Part shown: piece by piece, positions 7,346 through 12,594 of the stretch
Numbering within the stretch: position 1 is the stretch's first letter
How the letters are laid out: every line of letters begins with the position of its first letter
Assembly (NCBI GenBank): GCA_002393195.1
Contig: DGIK01000003.1
Location: 1 to 12,594, forward strand
DNA: 12,594 nt
DNA from: Bacteroidales bacterium UBA3824
GTDB taxonomy: Bacteria; Bacteroidota; Bacteroidia; Bacteroidales; UBA3824
Direction of reading: 5' to 3'
Notes under the pieces: model-generated
Databases searched by the model: none
What the model saw: the letters and a program-made list of their open reading frames with translations, nothing else
What the model was told of the DNA's origin: nothing
Made by a program: the position numbers and the translations under genes

Positions 7346-7809
7346 AAGATTTTTGGATTTGCTTCCGAAATTATTATAATGTTTTTGGATTTGCTTCCGA
7401 AATTATTATAAGATTTTTGGATTCGATTCCGAAATTATTATATTATTTTTGGATTTAATTCCGAAATTATTATAAGATTTTTGGATTTGCTTCCGAAATT
7501 ATTATAAGATTATTGGATTTACTTCCGAAATTATTATAAGATTATTGGATTTGATTCCGAAATTCTTATAAGATTTTTGGATTTGCTTCCGAAATTATCA
7601 TAAGATTTTTGGATTTGCTTCCGAATTTATTATAAGATTTTTGGATTTGCTTCCGAATTTATTATAAGATTTTCGGATTTGCTTCCGAAATTATTATAAG
7701 ATTTTTGGATTTGCTTCCGAAATTATTATAAGATTTTTGGATTCAATTCCGAAATTATTATAAGTTTTTTGGATTTAATTCCGAAATTATTATATGATTT
7801 TTGGATTTT
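7346..7809. repeat. Tandem array of 14 complete 32-bp units plus a half unit
   Basis: Complete units begin at 7346 and then every 32 bp to 7762, with no length variation and no spacers; a fifteenth copy starts at 7794 and breaks off after about 16 bp. Units 1, 5 and 12 are identical. The consensus is aagatttttggatttgct followed by tccgaaattattat. Positions 6-12 (TTTTGGA) and 19-25 (TCCGAAA) can pair (one T-G), leaving positions 13-18 as a centre; substitutions at 15-17 (TGC, CGA, TAA, TAC, TGA, CAA) account for much of the variation. Unit 11 changes T9 to C, turning the T-G pair into C-G, whereas units 6, 7, 9 and 10 weaken the stem. Thirty-two bp is close to three helical turns, so any bound protein would sit on one face. 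The array fills the gap between the GH43 terminator and the ATPase promoter and carries no convincing ORF. Function unknown. Confidence 0.95.
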
Positions 7810-7831
7810 TAGAAAATTGTGTGTATATTTG
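7801..7831 (+). promoter_or_regulatory. Promoter of the ATPase gene, with -33 box inside the last half repeat
   Basis: TATATTTG at 7824-7831 is an exact TAnnTTTG -7 box. TTG at 7801-7803 lies 20 nt upstream and belongs to the TTTTTGG of the fifteenth, truncated 32-bp repeat. Transcription would begin near 7838, a few bases before the ATG at 7851, which rules out a start at 7794. Confidence 0.75.
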
Positions 7832-7850
7832 CCCCAAAATAATACGCATT

Positions 7851-8978
7851 ATGATACACAGAATTTTAGACGACAAGATAAACTCCTTGCTTGGTGGCAA
7901 AAAGGCCATTATGGTAATGGGAGCGCGACAGGTAGGTAAATCAACATTGCTGCATCAGATATTTGACAACCGCAACGATGTGTTGTGGCTCAATGGCGAC
8001 GACCCTGATGTTCAGTCGCTGTTTGTGTCGATGACTTCCACGCGCATCAAGACAATGATAGGAAACAACAAGGTTGTAATCATTGATGAAGCACAGCGTA
8101 TAGCCGACATTGGATTGCGTATGAAGTTGATAACAGATCAAGTCCCTAATGTTCAATTAATTGCAACTGGTAGTAGTTCCTTTGAACTTGCATCGCGGCT
8201 CAACGAATCTCTCGCAGGGCGCAAGCGCGAGTTCAAGATGTTTCCGTTGTCATTTTCCGAGATGGTGAACCACACCAATTTCTTAGAGGAGAAACGTCTT
8301 CTGCCTCACCGTCTTGTTTATGGTTATTATCCTGAAATCGTTGAAAGCCCTGGTAATGAGAGAATTGCACTGCGTGAACTGACAGATAGTTATCTTTACA
8401 AAGATGTACTTGTGTATAATGGCATCCACAAGTCGGAAAAGTTGGTAAAACTCGTCAAGGCTCTTGCCTTCCAAATAGGCAGTCAGGTGTCGTACAATGA
8501 GATTGGTCAACTTATTGGGCTTGATTCCAAGACAGTAGAACGTTATGTGGACGTATTGGAGCAGACGTATATTGTTTTCAAACTTGATAGCTTTGCCCGC
8601 AACTTGCGCAACGAGTTAAAATCGAGCCGCAAAATTTATTTTTGGGACCTTGGCATTCGCAACGCTATTATCGGTAATCTCGCCCCAATCGAAAACCGCA
8701 ACGATGCTGGCGCACTGTGGGCGAATTTCGTTATCAGCGAGCGACTGAAACAAAACTCCTACAATGGTAGTTTTGCCCAATGCTACTTTTGGCGCACTCA
8801 ACAGCAGCAAGAAATCGACTTTCTCGAAGAGCAAGACGGTCTAATGCACTGCTACGAGTTTAAGTGGAACACAAAAAAAGCCAATGCCAAATGTCCCGTA
8901 ACATTCTCCAACGCCTATCCTGGCGCGGAGTTCAAGGTAATTACACCTGATAATGTGGAGGAGATGATATTGGGGTAG
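7851..8978 (+). CDS. AAA_14 / DUF4143 family ATPase with PD-(D/E)xK-like C terminus
   Basis: Member of the widespread AAA_14-DUF4143 ATPases, whose cellular role is not established. The 375-aa cytosolic product has Walker A GARQVGKST (24-32), Walker B VVIIDEAQ (75-82), a sensor-like ATGSSSFELA (105-114) and the family segment ESLAGRKREFKMFPLSFSEM (119-138). Residues about 180-245 form a DUF4143 helical region resembling a winged helix (VSYNEIGQLIGLDSKTVERYVDVLEQ). The C terminus has WRTQQQQEIDFLEE (Asp323) and YEFKW (Glu336, Lys338), the D...ExK pattern of restriction-endonuclease-like folds. Length is usual for the family. ATG at 7851 is chosen because a good promoter ends at 7831; an in-frame ATG at 7794 lies within the repeat array and upstream of that promoter. 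It appears monocistronic, ending at a hairpin at 8986. It need not be related to the carbohydrate genes; such ATPases are often found as scattered accessory genes. Confidence 0.88.
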   Translation: MIHRILDDKINSLLGGKKAIMVMGARQVGKSTLLHQIFDNRNDVLWLNGDDPDVQSLFVSMTSTRIKTMIGNNKVVIIDEAQRIADIGLRMKLITDQVPNVQLIATGSSSFELASRLNESLAGRKREFKMFPLSFSEMVNHTNFLEEKRLLPHRLVYGYYPEIVESPGNERIALRELTDSYLYKDVLVYNGIHKSEKLVKLVKALAFQIGSQVSYNEIGQLIGLDSKTVERYVDVLEQTYIVFKLDSFARNLRNELKSSRKIYFWDLGIRNAIIGNLAPIENRNDAGALWANFVISERLKQNSYNGSFAQCYFWRTQQQQEIDFLEEQDGLMHCYEFKWNTKKANAKCPVTFSNAYPGAEFKVITPDNVEEMILG

Positions 8979-8985
8979 AAACAAA

Positions 8986-9038
8986 AACACCGCCGCCCGA
9001 CAGGATGGTGCTGCGGGCGGCGATGTTCAAAGTTTTTT
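8986..9038. terminator. Bidirectional terminator between the ATPase and acyltransferase genes
   Basis: CGCCGCCCG at 8991-8999 pairs perfectly with CGGGCGGCG at 9014-9022; CAG/CTG inside the loop can extend it, and outer bases 8986-8989 pair with 9024-9027. Six T at 9032-9037 serve the plus strand. On the minus strand the stem is followed at once by a T-rich tract (complement of 8979-8989), so it can also end the polysaccharide operon. Confidence 0.75.
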
Positions 9039-9143
9039 ATATTATGAAAGAACGGATAAAATCGATTCTAATATTATTGCTTAATGTTTTGGTGTGGCTG
9101 ATAACGTTAATTGTCAGCCTTCCTATTGCGTTATACTTTTTTC
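9039..9143. other. Short A+T-rich gap holding a degenerate copy of the GT26 gene tail
   Basis: No certain gene is seen here. Positions 9107-9158 copy the 3' end of the GT26 glycosyltransferase gene and its spacer (see the repeat at 9107). A plus-strand frame from ATG 9044 could encode about 54 mostly hydrophobic residues, but it runs through that copy and into the acyltransferase gene antisense, so it is not annotated as a gene. Confidence 0.5.
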
Positions 9144-9158
9144 TCAAACGGATTTTTG
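9107..9158 (-). repeat. Degenerate duplicate of the GT26 gene 3' end and spacer (copy 2)
   Basis: Aligned with 10220-10270, 45 of 52 columns match with one gap. Read on the minus strand, one frame gives KNPFEKKV then TAA, against KNPFEENV then TAA at the true end of the GT26 gene, so this looks like a leftover tail of a related glycosyltransferase gene. The acyltransferase gene ends inside it in another frame. Confidence 0.8.
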
Positions 9159-10205
9159 AAGTTTCTTTTTTCCTAACATCCAAGGGAAAAATACATTTAT
9201 TATTTTAATCGGAATATAGCAGGCAAACAAAGCCGCAATTGCAACAACTACTGCCATAATAATAGGTAATAGAACCTTTTCATCTAAAACTTCAAACGTA
9301 TATATTTTTTTTAATGGAAAAATTATCCAATTGGTTATTATACGATGAAACGCTAATATTATAATTGTATTCTTGGCCAAAAGATTAAAAAAAGACGGTA
9401 ATTGTTTTATCAAATTGGATAACATAATTAGGAAGATGATACCAACAAACGCAGTAATATAGCTCAAAACAATATTATGACCAAAAGAAATACGAGATAT
9501 GTCAAATCCTCCATTTATAAAAGTCAAAACATAATCTACTCCAAATGCAACGAGCATTATAATTGCAATAAATATTTTATTTTGAATTATGAATTTGTCA
9601 GTTTTTACTGTTTTTGAAACGAAACTACCCATCAAGAAGAACGGATAAGCTAAAAATGCTGAACCTAATGACCATGGCAAAAATAGTTGACTCTTTTTTA
9701 GCAAAAATGCTGCAACAACAAATATTATACAGAATATAATCTGTACAATCTTATTATGATTGCCACTAATATTATTAATCATAGAGTAAAGAAGACGACA
9801 ACAAAACAATCCTAAAAGGAACCACAGTGGGTGAGATACCATTGTTGAAAAATCTGTATCGAAAACGACACCAACAAACATTCCTAAAAATGATTTTAGA
9901 AGATTGTCTCCAAGAAATTCTGTTTTTCTAAAATACACATTAATAAAGAAGTATAACAAGTTAATTAAATAAAAACAAACGTAAGGAACTATTAATGTTT
10001 TTAAACTTTTTGTAGCTGTTTCATATATTTTTTCGTTCTTTACCATAATTCCTGACAAAAAAAAGAATAATGGCATATGAAAGGAATATATTAAGGCGGT
10101 TAAATCGTTGTTTGTCATTGGGATATGTCCCAAAATAACCAGATAGATGCCTAATAGTTTTGCTGTGTCAATCCATTGTATTCTGGTTTGAGATGTTGAT
10201 TCCAT
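9144..10205 (-). CDS. Acyltransferase-3 family membrane protein (surface polysaccharide O-acyltransferase)
   Basis: Predicted inner-membrane enzyme that transfers an acyl group, commonly acetyl, to a sugar hydroxyl of a surface glycan or its precursor. The 353-aa product begins with WIDTAKLLGIYLVILGHIP (family motif with conserved His27), then SFHMPLFFFLSG (His43), followed by about nine or ten hydrophobic segments spread to the C terminus. No signal peptide is needed. The ATG at 10205 lies 37 nt after the stop of the GT26 gene on the same strand, fitting an operon with GT26, licD and the EEP gene. The last residues (LQKSV) are encoded inside a duplicated copy of the GT26 gene tail read in another frame, so the C terminus may have been altered by recombination. 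The gene is strongly A+T-rich. Acetyl as donor group is the family default, not seen directly. Confidence 0.87.
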   Translation of the reverse strand: MESTSQTRIQWIDTAKLLGIYLVILGHIPMTNNDLTALIYSFHMPLFFFLSGIMVKNEKIYETATKSLKTLIVPYVCFYLINLLYFFINVYFRKTEFLGDNLLKSFLGMFVGVVFDTDFSTMVSHPLWFLLGLFCCRLLYSMINNISGNHNKIVQIIFCIIFVVAAFLLKKSQLFLPWSLGSAFLAYPFFLMGSFVSKTVKTDKFIIQNKIFIAIIMLVAFGVDYVLTFINGGFDISRISFGHNIVLSYITAFVGIIFLIMLSNLIKQLPSFFNLLAKNTIIILAFHRIITNWIIFPLKKIYTFEVLDEKVLLPIIMAVVVAIAALFACYIPIKIINVFFPWMLGKKKLQKSV

Positions 10206-10219
10206 TTTTGTCGTTTTTT

Positions 10220-10270
10220 TTAATTGTCAGTGTTCCTTTGTGTTATACATTTTCTTCAAACGGATTTTTG
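10220..10270 (-). repeat. GT26 gene 3' end and spacer (copy 1 of flanking direct repeat)
   Basis: This 51-bp stretch covers the last codons of the GT26 gene, its stop and most of the 37-nt spacer. It recurs in the same orientation at 9107-9158, so the acyltransferase gene lies between two direct copies. Confidence 0.8.
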
Positions 10271-10995
10271 TAAAGTCCAAGTAACTGCTTGAAGAATAGC
10301 CAAAAGAATATCGGATCATCAATGAAATAACGCCTAAACATCCGCTTAGGTTCTTGAAAGAATCTGTACAGCCATTCCATCGCCAACTTTTGGAAAATCT
10401 TCGGAGCGCGTTTTACGTTTCCTGCCTCAAAGTCGATTGTTGCACCCAATGCCATCCATATTTTTACATTTGGCATTTGGGCTTTGTGAGCGTCAATCCA
10501 TTTTTCCTGTTTGGGACATCCGACACCAACTAAAACGACATTGGCATTGGATTCGTTAATCATCTTGTAAATTTGTTCGTTTTCGTCATCCTTATTCTCA
10601 AAACCATACGACGGCGAATACGCTCCAACAATTATATTTCTTCCAATCCGCTCATTTATTTTCTCTTGCGCTTTCAATGCTACGCCGTCCATCGCACCTA
10701 ACAAAAATATTTTGCAATTTTCATCGTCCTTATGATAATCGCAAAATGCAGGGAAGAAACTGCTGCCAGGGATGTAAGTTTTTAATGGTTGTTTGGTAAG
10801 TTTTGAGCATAGGTATAATATTTTGCTGTCGCACACCACCCATTCCGCCTTCCGCACGATTTCATAAAAGGTTTTATCCTTTTGGAGTTTCACCAATTGA
10901 TCGACGTTAGGAGTGATGAGGACGCCTTTCGTGAGTTGCGATAACAATTCAGACTGGGTGAGATTGGCGAGGGGGATGTTGAGGAGGGTAGACAT
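10243..10995 (-). CDS. WecG/TagA/CpsF family glycosyltransferase (GT26)
   Basis: Predicted cytosolic, membrane-associated glycosyltransferase that adds a sugar (often ManNAc or a related aminosugar) to a polyprenyl-diphosphate-linked intermediate of a surface polysaccharide. The 250-aa product shows the family's motifs: TPNVDQ (28-33, with the conserved Asn and Asp32), IPGSSFF (75-81), IFLLGAMDG (96-104), VLVGVGCPKQEKW (154-166), ALGATIDFEAG (182-192), KRAPKIFQ (195-202) and EWLYRFFQEPKRMFRRY (207-223). The basic/aromatic C terminus is the part that associates with membrane in this family. ATG at 10995 is chosen; an in-frame TTG at 11028 would extend the protein by 11 residues and overlap licD. 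It starts 16 nt after the licD stop. Its 3' end is duplicated downstream of the acyltransferase gene. Confidence 0.92.
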   Translation of the reverse strand: MSTLLNIPLANLTQSELLSQLTKGVLITPNVDQLVKLQKDKTFYEIVRKAEWVVCDSKILYLCSKLTKQPLKTYIPGSSFFPAFCDYHKDDENCKIFLLGAMDGVALKAQEKINERIGRNIIVGAYSPSYGFENKDDENEQIYKMINESNANVVLVGVGCPKQEKWIDAHKAQMPNVKIWMALGATIDFEAGNVKRAPKIFQKLAMEWLYRFFQEPKRMFRRYFIDDPIFFWLFFKQLLGLYKNPFEENV

Positions 10996-11011
10996 AATTA
11001 AATAATATTGT

Positions 11012-11926
11012 TTATTCACCAAAATCAAGTTTCACACAAAAATGTCTCTCTCGTTTATCTACAGGTGGTAGTTGCATATAATCATTGCCATATAAATTAG
11101 CAAGGTATTTATGTGGTTCATTCATAGCGCAAAACTCTTTGTCTTCAAACGGCATTAATTGAAACGGTTTCCACCATGATTTTTCGATTATTTCTCCGTT
11201 GTAATATTTTCGACCTGTCGGTGCTGTAATTATCCCAGTATCTTTTTTATGACGAGATACGAATTTATCAAACCAATTTACCCAAGTCTTATGCGGTATA
11301 AACGAAAACAAGAACCCTAAGAATCGACGTTTTTTTAAATATGATTTTGACGCGGATGTTGCACCATAATACTGTGTCATAATTTCACTTGGATATTTAT
11401 AATATACCATTGAGGTTGCAACGCCTTTCATAAAATCAGATATTAATCCATCTATTTTGCGAACCAATTTATTTGCTGATACATTATCGTATATGAAAAT
11501 GTCAATATATATACCTTTTGCAAAAGGAACGGAAACGTCTTGAACTTCCCACAGTTGTGTCCCTTTTTTATGTACTTTACCAAATACGGTTTTCGATTCG
11601 ATATTTTTATAGTTGGGGGCTTCCAAAATATACTTGTCGCCCAAATCTTTCTCAAAACAATCTTTAAATTTTTCAAAATCTTCTCTAAGCATTGATATGT
11701 CAAAATCATCATCCCACGGAATAAAGCCTTTGTGTCTTACCGCACCTAATAGTGTCCCTCCAACCATACTATATCCGATATTATTTTTAACGCACATAGT
11801 ATGGATGTCTTGCATTATTTCAAGCAAGACTTCCATTAGTTTTGCTTTTTGTTCACCTTTGATTTCAACAAGTAAATCAGATTGATTCGTGATGCTCGAC
11901 ATCACACTCCTTGCGCTTGTGTACAT
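11012..11926 (-). CDS. licD: LicD-family phosphotransferase (phosphocholine or sugar-phosphate transfer to a glycan)
   Basis: Member of the LicD nucleotidyltransferase-fold family, which moves phosphocholine from CDP-choline, or another phospho-group, onto cell-surface polysaccharide. In the 304-aa product the signature is at about residues 56-77: GGTLLGAVRHKG then FIPWDDDFDI, including the metal-binding acidic cluster. Flanking it are LMEVLLEIMQDIHTMCVKNNIGYSMV and, towards the C terminus, a segment ending in HKYLANLYGNDYMQLPP, usual for LicD proteins. Length is typical. ATG at 11926 lies 3 nt after the EEP stop codon, showing tight operon structure; Met9 is a possible shorter start. No choline uptake or activation gene (licA, licB, licC) is visible in the window, so the group transferred is uncertain. 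The gene is A+T-rich like its neighbours. Confidence 0.9.
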   Translation of the reverse strand: MYTSARSVMSSITNQSDLLVEIKGEQKAKLMEVLLEIMQDIHTMCVKNNIGYSMVGGTLLGAVRHKGFIPWDDDFDISMLREDFEKFKDCFEKDLGDKYILEAPNYKNIESKTVFGKVHKKGTQLWEVQDVSVPFAKGIYIDIFIYDNVSANKLVRKIDGLISDFMKGVATSMVYYKYPSEIMTQYYGATSASKSYLKKRRFLGFLFSFIPHKTWVNWFDKFVSRHKKDTGIITAPTGRKYYNGEIIEKSWWKPFQLMPFEDKEFCAMNEPHKYLANLYGNDYMQLPPVDKRERHFCVKLDFGE

Positions 11927-11929
11927 AGA

Positions 11930-12594
11930 TTAAAACATTAAATATGTTATTATAGGATTGTGGTCGGATAAAAAAGAACCAGTACTATCATTCTCCTTCG
12001 GTATGTCCATTTTTAGAATCTTTACCATGTTATTGACAAATACGTAGTCAATTCTTTTTCTTTTGCTGACCGCGCTCTTGCCAAAATTATGGAATGAATA
12101 TTCCACACCTAATCTTGCTTTTGCTTTTGTATATGCATCGTTTAATGGACATTTGCGACCTTTTGCAATTTTATATGTGTCAGAATTTGGGGCGTCGTTG
12201 AAATCTCCTGTAATTATGACAGGAATTTTTTTTACAAAATGGTCAATACTGTCCAATATTAGATTCATGCCTTTGTGTCTTGCCTCTACTCCAGCATTGT
12301 CTAAATGCGTATTTAAGACAACAAATGTCCTGTTGCTGTTTTTGTTTTTAAGATGAACCCAAGTAGCGATTCTTGGATATTTTGCATCCCAACCTATTGA
12401 CCCTGCTTTGTCTGGGGTTTCGGATAGCCAAAAATTGCCATGATCAATCATAGTAAATTTTGTTGTATCAAAAAAAATAGGAGTATGCTCTCCTTTGTCT
12501 ATTCCATCGTTTCGTCCAACTCCAACACAATGATATTGAGGTAATAGTGTTTGTATAAACTTTAATTGAGGTATATAGGTCATTTTGCAGGCTG
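11930..12594 (-). CDS. Endonuclease/exonuclease/phosphatase-fold enzyme, C-terminal part (5' end outside window)
   Basis: Hydrolase of the EEP superfamily (DNase I, exonuclease III, inositol phosphatase and sphingomyelinase relatives), which cleaves phosphoesters with a divalent metal. Counting from the internal Met at 12583, motifs are GVGRNDG (21-27), VVLNTHLDN with His93, IITGDFND with Asp127 and Asn129, KRIDYVFV with Asp179, and FLSDHNPI with Asp207/His208. The frame stays open to the window edge, where ACK precedes that Met; family members carry about 60 more N-terminal residues ending in a metal-binding Gln-Glu, so the gene starts outside and 12583 is not its start. All C-terminal catalytic motifs are intact. 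It is 3 nt upstream of licD and so probably cotranscribed with it. The substrate is unknown; a phosphodiester in a glycan or lipid is possible from context but not shown. Confidence 0.87.
   Translation of the reverse strand, partial: ACKMTYIPQLKFIQTLLPQYHCVGVGRNDGIDKGEHTPIFFDTTKFTMIDHGNFWLSETPDKAGSIGWDAKYPRIATWVHLKNKNSNRTFVVLNTHLDNAGVEARHKGMNLILDSIDHFVKKIPVIITGDFNDAPNSDTYKIAKGRKCPLNDAYTKAKARLGVEYSFHNFGKSAVSKRKRIDYVFVNNMVKILKMDIPKENDSTGSFLSDHNPIITYLMF

Noticed and set aside
7346..7809. CRISPR array
   Set aside because: The 32-bp units abut with no spacers, so this is a tandem repeat; no cas gene is present.
7794..7850. Upstream start giving the ATPase 19 more N-terminal residues
   Set aside because: The ATG at 7794 arises from a repeat unit and lies before a well-formed promoter whose -7 box ends at 7831; the family's N terminus fits the ATG at 7851.
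9005..9208. Small plus-strand membrane peptide
   Set aside because: It begins within a terminator hairpin (or at ATG 9044), crosses a duplicated minus-strand gene tail and runs antisense into the acyltransferase gene; the hydrophobic composition can come from A+T-rich DNA.
10996..11028. TTG start for the GT26 gene at 11028
   Set aside because: It would overlap licD by 17 bp, and the additional 11 residues show nothing typical of the family; ATG at 10995 fits better.
12581..12583. ATG at 12583 as the true start of the EEP gene
   Set aside because: The frame stays open upstream to the window edge and the family's N-terminal strands and metal-binding Glu are missing, so this Met is internal.

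Overview
The window looks like a chromosomal piece of a Bacteroidota genome, probably Bacteroidales of the Prevotella/Bacteroides type. Evidence: promoters of the Bacteroidota form (TTG, about 20 nt, TAnnTTTG) in place of sigma70 boxes, little sign of Shine-Dalgarno sites, a lipoprotein whose Cys is followed at once by an acidic stretch (Bacteroidota surface-export signal), and a set of hemicellulose-degrading enzymes. No rRNA, tRNA, IS transposase or CRISPR array was found.

Left part (1-7272), moderate G+C. The tail of nrdG (anaerobic ribonucleotide reductase activase) enters from the left and ends at a bidirectional terminator. On the minus strand follow a GH5 endoglucanase lipoprotein, an SGNH carbohydrate acetylesterase of the sialate O-acetylesterase family, and an M18 aminopeptidase. 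A secreted GH43-CBM6 type glycosidase is divergent from the aminopeptidase. Esterase, GH5 and GH43 together fit removal of acetyl groups, cutting of the backbone and trimming of side chains of a plant hemicellulose. No SusC/SusD pair is present, so this is not a canonical PUL within the window. Between the esterase and the aminopeptidase is a 210-bp stretch bounded by 28-bp inverted arms, each made of three 9-bp units.

Middle (7273-8978). After a strong terminator comes the most striking non-coding structure: 14 head-to-tail copies of an exactly 32-bp unit plus a half copy. The half copy runs into the promoter of an AAA_14/DUF4143 ATPase gene, and its TTTTTGG supplies the likely -33 box. Each unit has an imperfect dyad whose centre is the most variable part.

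Right part (8979-12594), clearly A+T-rich, minus strand: an apparent operon of an endonuclease/exonuclease/phosphatase-fold enzyme (5' end outside the window), LicD phosphotransferase, a WecG/TagA/CpsF (GT26) glycosyltransferase and an acyltransferase-3 membrane protein. This resembles the end of a capsule, exopolysaccharide or O-antigen locus that adds phospho-substituents and acyl groups to a surface glycan. The 3' end of the GT26 gene plus its spacer is duplicated just downstream of the acyltransferase gene, so that gene lies between 51/52-bp direct repeats, as expected of a recombined cassette.
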